Under the pieces are notes generated by a model, which was given only the letters and a program-made list of their open reading frames with translations, was not told the origin of the DNA and searched no databases. From positions 1-12,492 of the forward strand of contig NZ_JOAP01000089.1 in the NCBI RefSeq assembly GCF_000720475.1: a stretch of DNA of 12,492 bases, read 5' to 3'. A program made the translations under genes and the position numbers. Positions 1-5,510 of this stretch are shown here, one piece after another; the first letter of the stretch is position 1, and each line of letters starts with the position of its first letter. This DNA is from Streptomyces aureocirculatus. GTDB lineage: Bacteria > Actinomycetota > Actinomycetes > Streptomycetales > Streptomycetaceae.

Positions 1-89
1 GCTGGGAAATCCGCGACGACATCCACGAAGCCTTCCTCACCCTCGCATGCGCACTCATCTGCTGGCGGCGCCTGAAGTCATTGCGATAG
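1..89 (+). CDS. IS5-like transposase, C-terminal fragment (runs off left edge)
   Basis: The frame starting at base 3 encodes 28 residues up to TAG at 87-89, including DDIHEAFLTLACALICWRRL. This is the typical extreme C-terminus of IS5-family DDE transposases, where an (R/D)-D-I-H-x-A-x-L-x-L-A-C-x-L-I-C segment follows the catalytic Glu helix. Only the tail lies in the window, so the catalytic residues cannot be checked. It is one of the few coding segments on the + strand and faces the - strand gene block. The insertion sequence's end should lie shortly after the stop, around 90-110, but I cannot recognise its inverted repeat because the other end is outside the window. Family assignment is by remembered motif only. 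Confidence 0.72.
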   Translation, partial: WEIRDDIHEAFLTLACALICWRRLKSLR

Positions 90-130
90 GAGTTCTAAGT
101 GGTCGGCGGCAAGCCATGCCTGACAGTCCG

Positions 131-163
131 CCCAGCCGGCAGCCGCCCCGGGCCGGGCTGGGG
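131..163 (-). terminator. GC-rich stem-loop after the leftmost - strand gene
   Basis: CCCAGCC at 131-137 pairs with GGCTGGG at 156-162. A further GGC/GCC pairing inside gives about ten pairs with a one-base bulge. It lies just beyond the stop codon at 171 of the last - strand gene and between that gene and the IS end. There is no T-run, which is common for GC-rich actinomycete terminators, so the terminator role is inferred from position and structure. Confidence 0.35.
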
Positions 164-170
164 TGGCTCC

Positions 171-731
171 TCAGCGGCGGTGCAGCAGGGTGCGCCACGA
201 GCGGCGGGGCGGTGTCTTGGCCGCGAGTGCATCGGCCCACAGTTGCTCTGCCTCGTCCATCTGCCGTTCCGCGTAGTAGTCGGGCTCGCAGCTCTCGCCC
301 CGGCAGACGGGGCAGCCGTGGGGGTGGTCGGCGATGTTCGCCGGGATTCGGCAGCCGAGTTGTTCGCAGGTGGGGAGTGTGGGGTCTTCGCCCATGCCGT
401 CGCAGTAGGGGCAGGGCGTGAATCGGTAGTCGATGGGGGCTCCGACCAGGTCGCGGTGCAGGGTGGCGAGTCCGGGGACTCCCAGCTCACGCAGGAGTGC
501 GTCGGCGCTGAGGATCTGCCGGGCAAGGGGCGTCTGGTGGTGGTTAGTGAGCATCCGGACGGCGGTGCACCAGGCGAGTCTGGAGCGGTCGATCTCCGGT
601 GTGAAGTCGATCCAGCCGTACTCGTCGGTGGTGAAGGGGCTGGCCGGGACGGTGAGCGGCATGTCCAGATTGGCGAGTTCGGTGGTGACCTCGGTGACGC
701 GGTCGGCGAAGCGGTCCATGAAGGTGGTCAT
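171..731 (-). CDS. Cys-rich hypothetical protein with CxxCxG motifs (186 aa)
   Basis: The first ~100 residues are an acidic, mostly helical region without a family I recognise. The C-terminal half carries seven cysteines: C107-x2-C110-DGMG, C122, C127, C140-x2-C143-RG and C148. The CxxCxG pattern resembles the DnaJ-type zinc-binding repeat, so a structural zinc site is likely; no enzymatic motif is seen. The ATG at 731 has GGGAGG eight bases upstream and is directly preceded by TAG in the same frame. It is the last gene of the - strand block, followed by a stem-loop at 131-163. Two other proteins of the window (4674-4976 and 8445-8774) carry the same CxxCxGxG signature. Function unknown. Confidence 0.8.
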   Translation of the reverse strand: MTTFMDRFADRVTEVTTELANLDMPLTVPASPFTTDEYGWIDFTPEIDRSRLAWCTAVRMLTNHHQTPLARQILSADALLRELGVPGLATLHRDLVGAPIDYRFTPCPYCDGMGEDPTLPTCEQLGCRIPANIADHPHGCPVCRGESCEPDYYAERQMDEAEQLWADALAAKTPPRRSWRTLLHRR

Positions 732-981
732 CTACGTGTCCTCCCATGCATCGGGTGCGGGGGCAGCGGATGGCGAGGGCGGCGCGGTGCTCCTGGCGGT
801 GAGCGGCGGCCGCCGGGCCGGCGAACAGCTTGAGGGAGTGCGGCTTTCCGACGGTGCCGTGCACACTGCACACGATCTGGAACTGGGTGCAGCCGGACTC
901 GGGGTCGCGGGGCCGGCCCGAGGTCTTCACCTCGTGCTCGCAATGCGTGGCGTCGGCGTCGGATCGGCCTGACGCCAGCAC
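544..981 (-). CDS. Small Cys/His-rich hypothetical protein, 3' end uncertain
   Basis: From a GTG at 981 the frame encodes a protein with H13-C14-E-H16, C31 and C38-x2-H41, a likely small zinc-binding fold. G/C third positions are strong down to about 750. Below that the coding look is lost, but the frame stays open to a TGA at 544, running 188 bases into the gene at 171-731. In the +1 frame the same stretch ends in DAWEDT and a TAG that abuts the next ATG, so a one-base shift in the run of C around 757-761 would give a tidy gene of about 80 residues. The only good Shine-Dalgarno (GGAGGAGGAA, 1004-1013) lies 22 bases before the GTG, too far, so the start is also unsure. No family recognised. 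Confidence 0.5.
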   Translation of the reverse strand: MLASGRSDADATHCEHEVKTSGRPRDPESGCTQFQIVCSVHGTVGKPHSLKLFAGPAAAAHRQEHRAALAIRCPRTRCMGGHVDDHLHGPLRRPRHRGHHRTRQSGHAAHRPGQPLHHRRVRLDRLHTGDRPLQTRLVHRRPDAH

Positions 982-1065
982 GGTGGCGTGATGCCCTGTC
1001 GGGTTCCTCCTCCAGTTCAGATGGGACAGGCGCACAGGTGGCGTCGTGCGATCGACGCTGGGTCG

Positions 1066-1093
1066 CCCTCCACCCGGCACACCGGGCGGAGGG
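1066..1093 (-). terminator. Strong stem-loop directly after the 1101-1655 gene
   Basis: CCCTCC (1066-1071) pairs with GGAGGG (1088-1093) and CCCGG (1073-1077) with CCGGG (1082-1086). One A/C mismatch separates the two helices and the loop is CACA. It begins 7 bases after the stop codon of the - strand gene at 1101-1655. No T-run follows, so termination is inferred from the very stable hairpin and its place. Confidence 0.6.
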
Positions 1094-1100
1094 TTGTGGA

Positions 1101-1655
1101 TCAAGGAAGGCGCAGGAACAGCGGCGCAATGTCGAAGGCGTCGGTGTAGCGAATGTCCCGGTGCGGCTCCTGGGGCTTGCCAGTCCTCACGTCGACTGCG
1201 CACATCTGGGCAGCTATCGACGCAGGGAGGGGCAGCGGGTGCCCGTCTACGAGCTTCCACGCCTGAACGGCCTTGCTGCCGTCAGGCTCCGTGGTGCGAG
1301 CCACGACCCCCGCCGTGTGATACGCCGCCCGCGAAGCAAAGATCACCTGGCCGACGAGGGTAGGGGCCGTGTCGTCGTAAAACCGGGAACCGTCGCCCTC
1401 AACCGTTGCGGAGAGTCGCTCGTCAGTAGCGTCGATGAAGGCTGTGACGGTGAAGGGGTTGCTGCCGCCGAGGTCGGCCACACCCTGGGTGAGGGCGCCG
1501 AGGACGGCCCTGGCCAGGTTGCCGAAGATGTCCACGTACTGCTTGTTCGGCACCCCTTCCAGGTTCGCCTTCAGGGAAATGAACTTGCGGCAGCGCGCGG
1601 TTATGTGGCTTTGCTGGTCTGCAGTCAGCGGCTGAAACGGTTCGTTGATCGTCAT
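1101..1655 (-). CDS. Hypothetical protein (184 aa)
   Basis: A soluble protein of 184 residues with no signal peptide, membrane segment or motif I recognise. It starts MTINEPFQPLTADQQSHI and holds a long helical N-terminal half (CRKFISLKANLEG... ) and a C-terminal part rich in beta-like stretches. Third-position GC is high throughout and clearly favours this frame over the others. The ATG at 1655 follows a weak GAGACGAG Shine-Dalgarno and lies inside the open frame of the damaged Panacea gene upstream. Because it sits directly after an antitoxin-like gene, a toxin role can be imagined, but nothing in its sequence supports that. A strong stem-loop follows at 1066-1093. Confidence 0.8.
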   Translation of the reverse strand: MTINEPFQPLTADQQSHITARCRKFISLKANLEGVPNKQYVDIFGNLARAVLGALTQGVADLGGSNPFTVTAFIDATDERLSATVEGDGSRFYDDTAPTLVGQVIFASRAAYHTAGVVARTTEPDGSKAVQAWKLVDGHPLPLPASIAAQMCAVDVRTGKPQEPHRDIRYTDAFDIAPLFLRLP

Positions 1656-2019
1656 GTCTGCGACTCGTCTCTGTGAGGGGGCTGGGCGGCTCGGGGGCGG
1701 GGTGACACCCGGAAGGCGCGGTCAGGTTGGTTTCGACGTCGCAGCGCACGCGCACCCGTTTGGCGAAGAAGCCGGCCTGGACGGTGAAGTAGCCCCGGTG
1801 CAGCTCGTAGAGCTCAGTGCAGACGGGCCCGGAGGCCCAGACCTGGATCGCTTCCGGGAAGAGGGCTCTGCCCTCCGAGGCGTGGTGCCAGGCTTGGCAG
1901 TAGTAGACGAGCTTCTGGAGCTTCGTCGCGGTCATCGCCGGCCAGTCGGGCGCAGCCGCGGCGTGCCTCTGCAGGATGTACTCGGCGACGTCGATGACGG
2001 ATGTCTGAGACTGAGCGAT
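1423..2019 (-). pseudogene. Panacea/DUF4065 (SocA-like) domain gene, damaged at both ends
   Basis: Residues read S-V-I-D-V-A-E-Y-I-L-Q-R-H, then KLQKLVYYCQAW, then LFPEAIQVWASGPVCTELYE. This matches the N-terminal half of the Panacea (DUF4065, GepA/SocA-like) domain, which serves as antitoxin in many toxin-antitoxin pairs and is common in phages and plasmids. The domain normally continues for some 70 more residues after FTVQAGFF; here the sequence changes to unrelated low-complexity residues and runs into the next gene until a TGA at 1423. At the 5' end an in-frame TGA lies just upstream, and the codon at the right distance from GAGGG is ATC (2017-2019), followed by A-Q-S-Q-T-S-V-I-D-V-A. An ATG inside the domain (1935) would cut off its first helix. 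I read this as a truncated relic; expression from AUC is possible but unproven. Confidence 0.7.
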
Positions 2020-2043
2020 GGTTCAACCCTCATTTTGTTTCGA

Positions 2044-2568
2044 TCACCACCAGTGCCTGAACAGGTAGTTGCCGCGCGGCAGTTCGCCGCGGCGGATCAG
2101 ATCGGCGAGGATCAGGTTCAGCGACGGTGAGAAGGCGCGATCGGCGAAGAATCGGCTCTTGAACACGGCGTTCTCGAGGTCTTGCGTTTCGGGCGGGTTC
2201 GCCTCGACGGTGGCTGGTGTGTTCTCGTCAGCGACGCGGATACTCAGCCAGTAGTCCAGCTCGGTCATGCCAGTCTTGTAGACGACCTCACCGATACCGG
2301 AGTCCCAGCCCAAGTACACCCTCTCGTCATCGAACTGGTCGAGTGCCTCCTCGTAGTCTTCGTTGGAGGTAAGTTCGTACAGCTTCACGCTGTCATTGGG
2401 GATGTGCTCGTCGTCCCGCTGACAGCCGCGCAGTGAGCTGTACGGCTTGCCGTAGACGCGCTCGGCGATGGCCTCGATCGCAATGTATCCGTTCTCGGCA
2501 GTCACAAGATCAGCGTGCGGTTCCAGCGTGTAGACGCTGCGGGGCGTGTATTTGGGTGCATCGGGCAT
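2044..2568 (-). CDS. Acidic hypothetical protein (174 aa)
   Basis: A soluble acidic protein with no family I recognise. It starts MPDAPKYTPRSVYTLEPHAD and is notably rich in Asp, Glu, Tyr and Trp (for example ELTSNEDYEEALDQFDDERV and the terminal NYLFRHWW). No signal peptide, membrane helix or catalytic motif is visible. ATG at 2568 is preceded by GAGGAGG seven bases upstream, a strong ribosome binding site. Third-position GC supports this frame. It lies upstream of the damaged Panacea gene with about 25 bases between its stop and the putative start of that gene, so the two may have been co-transcribed. Confidence 0.8.
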   Translation of the reverse strand: MPDAPKYTPRSVYTLEPHADLVTAENGYIAIEAIAERVYGKPYSSLRGCQRDDEHIPNDSVKLYELTSNEDYEEALDQFDDERVYLGWDSGIGEVVYKTGMTELDYWLSIRVADENTPATVEANPPETQDLENAVFKSRFFADRAFSPSLNLILADLIRRGELPRGNYLFRHWW

Positions 2569-2624
2569 GATGGGGCCTCCTCTGTGGGGCTCGGTGATGG
2601 TTGCGGGGAACGAGCCAGTGCGGC

Positions 2625-2879
2625 TCAGTGCTCGCCTCGCAGGAGGTCCGCCAAGGCCTGAGCATGGGCGTTCTTCGCCTGTTCGACGGCGGCCTGCTCC
2701 CGGAGGGAGTGGATCTTCTCCCCCGCCTGGATGCGCTCGTCGACGGCGTCCATGGCGAGAATGACAGCAGCGAGTTCGAGCCGGGCGTCCGCCACGCGGC
2801 GCTTCAGCTCGGGGTGCCGCTCGGACATCACGCCCAGCCGGTGGACGGCGTCGATCTTCTGCTCTTCGCTGATGGTCAT
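2625..2879 (-). CDS. Small helical (coiled-coil-like) hypothetical protein (84 aa)
   Basis: Almost the whole chain looks alpha-helical with heptad-like spacing of hydrophobic residues (RRVADARLELAAVILAMDAV, then EQAAVEQAKNAHAQALADLL). It has no cysteine, membrane segment or signal peptide, so a small cytoplasmic coiled-coil protein is the best description. The ATG at 2879 uses a GGAGG that lies inside the end of the preceding small gene, four bases after that gene's stop, so translation is probably coupled to the DUF3039 fragments upstream. Function unknown. Confidence 0.75.
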   Translation of the reverse strand: MTISEEQKIDAVHRLGVMSERHPELKRRVADARLELAAVILAMDAVDERIQAGEKIHSLREQAAVEQAKNAHAQALADLLRGEH

Positions 2880-2883
2880 GGTG

Positions 2884-3003
2884 CTACGCCTCCTCGAGGC
2901 TCTCCCAGATCGCCTTGCACTCCGGGCAGACCGGGTACCTTTCCGGGTTCTTCGACGGGGTCCACTTTTTGCCGCAGAGGGCGAAGACGGGCTCGCCCGT
3001 CAT
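2884..3003 (-). CDS. DUF3039-like protein, C-terminal half as separate frame (39 aa)
   Basis: Encodes M-T-G-E-P-V-F-A-L-C-G-K-K-W-T-P, then YPVCPECKAIWESL. This is the C-terminal, cysteine-bearing half of the actinobacterial DUF3039 family, whose members show x-ALCGxxWxPxxxPxxFPVCPxCKxI(Y/W)E. C10, C26 and C29 are probable zinc ligands. The missing N-terminal half (DHxRxxHYVxKE) is encoded by the directly upstream frame 3000-3143, whose stop overlaps this ATG as ATGA. The family is normally one chain, so this is either a gene split by a small deletion and frameshift, or two subunits made by coupled translation. It is too short for most gene finders. The role of DUF3039 is not known to me. Confidence 0.72.
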   Translation of the reverse strand: MTGEPVFALCGKKWTPSKNPERYPVCPECKAIWESLEEA

Positions 3004-3143
3004 GGAGGTTCCTTGCTGACGTAGTGGCTCAGGCGGTTGTGGTCACCAGCGCCGTCGTCCTTCACACGCTCCTCGTTCTCAACGATCGAGTCGAAGAGGG
3101 CGTTGTCCGTGTTGGTGCCGGGGCGGTCGAGGGGCGTGCTCAT
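3000..3143 (-). CDS. DUF3039-like protein, N-terminal half (47 aa)
   Basis: Starts M-S-T-P-L-D-R-P-G-T and ends G-D-H-N-R-L-S-H-Y-V-S-K-E-P-P, then TGA. The GDHxRxxHYVxKE block is the conserved N-terminal signature of DUF3039 as I remember it; in full-length members it is followed, after roughly eight residues, by the TG(T/E)PV-ALCG block now found in the next frame (2884-3003). The ATG at 3143 overlaps the TGA of the upstream gene (ATGA at 3140-3143), so it is translationally coupled. A longer in-frame start at 3257 adds only Arg/Pro-rich residues antisense to nothing useful and is not favoured. Confidence 0.7.
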   Translation of the reverse strand: MSTPLDRPGTNTDNALFDSIVENEERVKDDGAGDHNRLSHYVSKEPP

Positions 3144-3538
3144 GCCGCGGGCTCGGCGAAGTCGATCCTCCGGCCGCGGGCCAGCTCGGCGGCCGGGACG
3201 ACGATGCGGTAGCCACCGACCGGGTAGCTCGGGTGGTCGGAGTACACCACGGCGCACATCCAGGAGCCGGAGTGGCGCTTGCGCGGCAGCGGCTCCTCCT
3301 CGACGCCCTCGGGCAGGAGATCCTTGCGGAACTCGATCGGCACCACGACGACGCGGTGCGACTGATCGGTGCGCGGCTGCTGCCAGGGCAGCTCAACGAC
3401 CAGGTCCTTGGGCCAGCCTTCGATGGTCACGGGCAGGGGGGACAGGTAGTGGTTGATCGAACCCTCGGGGGCCTGGGCCAGCCGGGCCTGCTCCTGCTCT
3501 GCGGTCTCGATGAAGCCGATGCGGCTGAGGAAACTCAT
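3140..3538 (-). CDS. Hypothetical protein (132 aa)
   Basis: A soluble protein starting MSFLSRIGFIETAEQEQARL, followed by a beta-rich middle (PVTIEGWPKDLVVELPWQ, HRVVVVPIEF, MCAVVYSDHPSYPVGGYRIV). No family is recognised and there is no membrane helix or signal peptide; one cysteine only. The ATG at 3538 has AAGGAG ten bases upstream. The stop overlaps the next start (ATGA), placing it at the head of a tightly packed group with the two DUF3039 halves and the coiled-coil protein 2625-2879. That arrangement suggests an operon of functionally linked small proteins, but gives no function. Confidence 0.8.
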   Translation of the reverse strand: MSFLSRIGFIETAEQEQARLAQAPEGSINHYLSPLPVTIEGWPKDLVVELPWQQPRTDQSHRVVVVPIEFRKDLLPEGVEEEPLPRKRHSGSWMCAVVYSDHPSYPVGGYRIVVPAAELARGRRIDFAEPAA

Positions 3539-3556
3539 GATGTCGGTGCTCCTTGG

Positions 3557-3988
3557 TCAGTGCTTGTGCTGGGGGGCCGTCGGCATAGGTTCGAAGAAGG
3601 CGAGCTCGTCGAGCTCGCAGCGCACGCCGTAGATGCGTGCGGCCTCCAGGGCGGCGAGGTCCTGGTGCACGAGGTCTTCCGGCTTCGTCAGCCAGTGGAC
3701 GAACACTCCGGTGTCGTCGATGCCGTTCAGGGAATACCGGACGACGATGCCGATGCTGCCGGGGACCGCGCCGAACTCGTACTCGAGGTATCCGCTGGCC
3801 TCGGCGAGAAGGACATAGCTGCCGACGGGGTGACGGATGCTCTGCTCGGTCCTGCTGCCGTAATCCTTGACCTTCGGCTTCCGTCCGATCAGGTCCGGCA
3901 GGAGGAAGGCGAATCCCATCGTCGCGAGGGCGGCGGCGAAGACGATGAGGATGATGGGCAAGCCGGGCATGGTCTGGAGCGTGTTCAT
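3557..3988 (-). CDS. Single-pass membrane hypothetical protein (143 aa)
   Basis: Residues about 9-31 (GLPIILIVFAAALATMGFAF) form a strong N-terminal membrane anchor, followed by a basic stretch (GRKPKVKDYGSR) that predicts a cytoplasmic C-terminal domain. The soluble part contains beta-like segments (GSYVLLAEASGYLEYEFGAV, SIGIVVRYSL) and ends in a His/Pro tail. No family recognised. The ATG at 3988 has an AAGGAAG Shine-Dalgarno eight bases upstream. Eighteen bases separate it from the next gene (3140-3538), so co-transcription is likely. Confidence 0.78.
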   Translation of the reverse strand: MNTLQTMPGLPIILIVFAAALATMGFAFLLPDLIGRKPKVKDYGSRTEQSIRHPVGSYVLLAEASGYLEYEFGAVPGSIGIVVRYSLNGIDDTGVFVHWLTKPEDLVHQDLAALEAARIYGVRCELDELAFFEPMPTAPQHKH

Positions 3989-4069
3989 CGGAGTGGCTTC
4001 CTTCGAGATCGCAGTAGAAAGAGGAGAAGAAGAGGAGGCGGAGGAAGGCCAGGGCGAAGAAGCCGCTGC

Positions 4070-4198
4070 TCAGCGCGCCTCGCTGTAGCCGCACTCGGAG
4101 CACGTGTGCGTAACCTTCTTGACCTTCTTGACCTTCTTGCTAGCGCGGACGCCGTAGGCGTTCGACTCCATGTCGTCGGCGCAGTTCGGGCAGTCCAT
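4070..4198 (-). CDS. Tiny zinc-ribbon protein (42 aa)
   Basis: Begins M-D-C-P-N-C and ends T-H-T-C-S-E-C-G-Y-S-E-A-R. The C3-x2-C6 ... C33-x2-C36 spacing is a classic zinc ribbon. Between the two knuckles is a run of three K-K-V units, encoded by a short direct DNA repeat (about 4111-4139), giving a highly basic linker that could touch nucleic acid. The ATG at 4198 follows AGGAG with seven bases spacing, so the start is secure. It is the first gene downstream of the structured intergenic region at 4199-4673, and probably starts the transcript leading into 3557-3988. Role unknown; similar small ribbons occur at 8112 and 8305. Confidence 0.78.
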   Translation of the reverse strand: MDCPNCADDMESNAYGVRASKKVKKVKKVTHTCSECGYSEAR

Positions 4199-4243
4199 GG
4201 CTTGGCTCCTGACGTGACGATGGTGTTCCTCGAAGCCAGATCC

Positions 4244-4262
4244 GGATCAGCTCCGCTGATCC
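4244..4262. repeat. Hairpin repeat copy 1 (three-base loop)
   Basis: GGATCAGC-TCC-GCTGATCC is a perfect 8-bp stem with a three-base loop. It lies 46 bases upstream of the zinc-ribbon start at 4198. Related hairpins occur at 6317, 6365, 6407 and 9418, and a weaker one (CAGC-TGT-GCTG) at 4561-4571. Confidence 0.7.
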
Positions 4263-4310
4263 CCTGTGCTCACTGCCTTCACGGGACGAGCGAGGCGAGC
4301 CACGAGGGAC

Positions 4311-4370
4311 AAAAAACACAGCACCCCGGCGCCACTGCTGCCCGAAGGCAGAGGGCGCACCGGGGTGCTG
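4311..4370 (-). terminator. Intrinsic terminator of the tRNA-like locus
   Basis: CAGCACCCCG (4319-4328) pairs with CGGGGTGCTG (4361-4370), and GCGCC (4329-4333) pairs with GGCGC (4354-4358), leaving a long loop that itself folds (CTGCC/GGCAG). On the - strand the stem is followed by TGTGTTTTTTG, the only real T-run behind a hairpin in this window. It therefore ends a - strand transcript coming from the region 4371-4673, which contains no protein gene. Confidence 0.75.
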
Positions 4371-4419
4371 GGGAAGCCGGATCCGCGGAGATCTCTAGGG
4401 ACGTGCGGCAGGGATCATC

Positions 4420-4505
4420 TGCAGCGCTCAGGAATCGAACCTGTTCCGCGGTCGGTCTGCACGGTGTGCCCACTGGCGCACGCCGAGGATCAGTCGGCGC
4501 GCTGC
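4420..4505 (-). ncRNA. tRNA-like structured RNA candidate with T-arm
   Basis: The - strand carries AGG-TTCGATT-CCT, a canonical tRNA T-arm (loop at 4433-4439). GCAGCGC (4499-4505) and GCGCTGC (4421-4427) form a perfect 7-bp acceptor-like stem around it, giving 86 nt with a discriminator A. Directly after the 5' stem is GCCGA-CTGATCC-TCGGC, a 5-bp/7-nt arm of anticodon type whose central triplet is GAT. The remaining arms fit poorly: GTGC/GCAC with an eight-base loop, and CCGTG/CGCGG with nine. No normal D-arm can be made, the T-stem has an A/A mismatch, and CCA is not encoded. A second T-arm (GCGG-TTCGAAT-CCGC, loop at 4507-4513) lies 74 nt upstream. The locus ends in an intrinsic terminator (4311-4370), so it is likely transcribed. 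It may be degenerate tRNA genes, a tRNA-derived attachment site, or another RNA. Confidence 0.35.
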
Positions 4506-4673
4506 GGATTCGAACCGCTCCGTGCAGAAGTCGTGATGGTCCGCCGTCGACTGTCCGGACCAGCTGTGCTGATGGCTCAGAAACAGTGGAGGTTTGGCCG
4601 CCAGTGGGGTCAGATCCGGTTGAGGGCGTCGAAGAGCAGGCCACGCCAACGGGCGCCCCCGGAGGGGGCTGGT
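4506..4673. other. Intergenic region with further stem-loops
   Basis: No protein gene is visible here. On the - strand it holds the second T-arm-like sequence (stem 4503-4506 with 4514-4517, loop TTCGAAT), a 7-bp inverted repeat TGGTCCG/CGGACCA (4537-4543 with 4556-4562) and a weak copy of the dispersed hairpin (CAGC-TGT-GCTG, 4561-4571). It should also contain the promoter for the RNA locus, but no convincing -35/-10 pair is seen. Confidence 0.4.
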
Positions 4674-4976
4674 TTACGAGCGGTGGGCGGCAGTGTTGGG
4701 GCACGCGGCGTGGTCAAGCGTTCCCTTGCCCCGGCAGACGGGACAGCGGGTGTTGAGCATGTCCAGCAGCAGCGCGTTGAGGGCCTGGACGGTCGCGGCG
4801 TGGGTGCGCTGGTCGCGGTCGTGCCCGATCGCGGCGACCTCCAGCATCCTGCGGGCGAAGAGGTCGATGGCCTCGCGGACGCCACCGACGCTGCCCAGGT
4901 CCAGGGCGGCGATCTCGGAGTTTACGGGCCGCTGGTGGGAGCGGCGAGCGGGAACGGTCGGGGTGGTGCTGCTCAA
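4674..4976 (-). CDS. Hypothetical protein with C-terminal CxxCxGxG zinc motif (100 aa)
   Basis: The body is helical (REAIDLFARRMLEVAAI, QALNALLLDMLNT) and ends in C78-P-V-C81-R-G-K-G, then H89, C92 and H98, a probable zinc site of the same style as in 171-731 and 8445-8774. The start is TTG at 4976, with AGGAG six bases upstream; no ATG fits as well. It has no membrane segment or signal peptide. I do not recognise a family. The gene lies upstream of the tRNA-like locus in the transcription direction with no obvious terminator between its stop and that region. Confidence 0.75.
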   Translation of the reverse strand: MSSTTPTVPARRSHQRPVNSEIAALDLGSVGGVREAIDLFARRMLEVAAIGHDRDQRTHAATVQALNALLLDMLNTRCPVCRGKGTLDHAACPNTAAHRS

Positions 4977-5008
4977 CGTGTTCTCCTATCCAAGCGAGTT
5001 GGGTGGGT

Positions 5009-5051
5009 GCTGCCCGGGGGGAGGGCGGCGCCCCGGCGGACCTGGGGCAGC
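5009..5051 (-). terminator. Stem-loop after gene 5071-5307
   Basis: GCTGCCC (5009-5015) pairs with GGGCAGC (5045-5051) around a GC-rich loop that contains the palindrome GGCGCC. It lies 20 bases beyond the stop of the - strand gene at 5071 and before the next Shine-Dalgarno. No T-run follows, so the role is inferred. Confidence 0.35.
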
Positions 5052-5070
5052 CCCCGATGAGGCCAGGCTG

Positions 5071-5307
5071 TCAATCAGCCTGTTCGTCTCGGCTCTGGAC
5101 TGCTGCTCCGATGATTACGAAGGTCACGGGCACGGCCGCGGGCAGCCAGATCCACTCGTCGGCGCTGCGCGCCCAATCCGTAAGCGTCAGGGCGGCTATG
5201 CCGAAGACGATGAAGCTGAGGTAGCCGGCGTTCAGCAGGTGCCGGCCTTGCCCCTGCGGGAGCCGGGCGTGGGGACGGGGAACGTGTGGGCCGTCGGGTG
5301 GGATCAC
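5071..5307 (-). CDS. Two-helix membrane hypothetical protein (78 aa)
   Basis: After a Pro/His/Arg-rich N-terminus (residues 1-24), two membrane helices follow: about 25-43 (NAGYLSFIVFGIAALTL) and 52-70 (WIWLPAAVPVTFVIIGAAV), with a short turn (TDWARSADE). The basic N-terminus and charged C-terminal tail (QSRDEQAD) suggest both ends are cytoplasmic. The start is GTG at 5307 with AGGAG eight bases upstream. Small two-helix proteins of this sort are frequent in actinobacterial plasmids and phages, for example among plasmid-spread or holin-like proteins, but this one matches none that I can name. Confidence 0.75.
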   Translation of the reverse strand: MIPPDGPHVPRPHARLPQGQGRHLLNAGYLSFIVFGIAALTLTDWARSADEWIWLPAAVPVTFVIIGAAVQSRDEQAD

Positions 5308-5348
5308 GGTGACTACTCCTGTTCGTGGGTGTCGCGTCCGACAACGTC

Positions 5349-5384
5349 GGCCGTCAGGACCACCTGGTTGTGGTCTTGACGGCC
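5349..5384. terminator. Very long stem-loop (15 bp) in the 5308-5510 gap
   Basis: GGCCGTCA (5349-5356) pairs with TGACGGCC (5377-5384) and GACCAC (5358-5363) with GTGGTC (5370-5375). A single G/T wobble joins the two helices and the loop is CTGGTT. It sits between the 5511-5633 gene and the 5071-5307 gene. No T-run is present on either side. A bidirectional or rho-independent terminator, or a protein-binding inverted repeat, are both possible. The rest of the 200-base gap shows no convincing gene. Confidence 0.55.
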
Positions 5385-5510
5385 AACGCCACGCAGACCC
5401 TCGAACTAGCCAGCAGCATTGGTGCCGAGAAGGCGGGCCGGGGGCACCGATCGAGGACTTGGAGTGAGAAGCTGGGCCGTTGTCGACATCGACCAGGCCC
5501 GCGGGGTGGG

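Noticed and set aside
99..833. 244-codon open frame on the + strand
   Set aside because: Antisense to the Cys-rich gene 171-731, Gly/Val-rich composition typical of a shadow.
728..1129. 133-codon - strand frame ending in ATGA with the 171-731 gene
   Set aside because: Attractive overlap, but the product is Arg/Pro-rich and third positions are poor; the 544 frame over the same bases is clearly better.
4111..4139. Short direct repeat (TTGACCTTC units) that could be an iteron array
   Set aside because: It is the coding sequence of the Lys-Lys-Val run in the 42-aa zinc ribbon.
3233..4756. 507-codon open frame on the + strand
   Set aside because: It is antisense to four - strand genes with good ribosome binding sites and crosses the terminator and tRNA-like locus; its length is explained by GC bias (few stops opposite high-GC3 genes).
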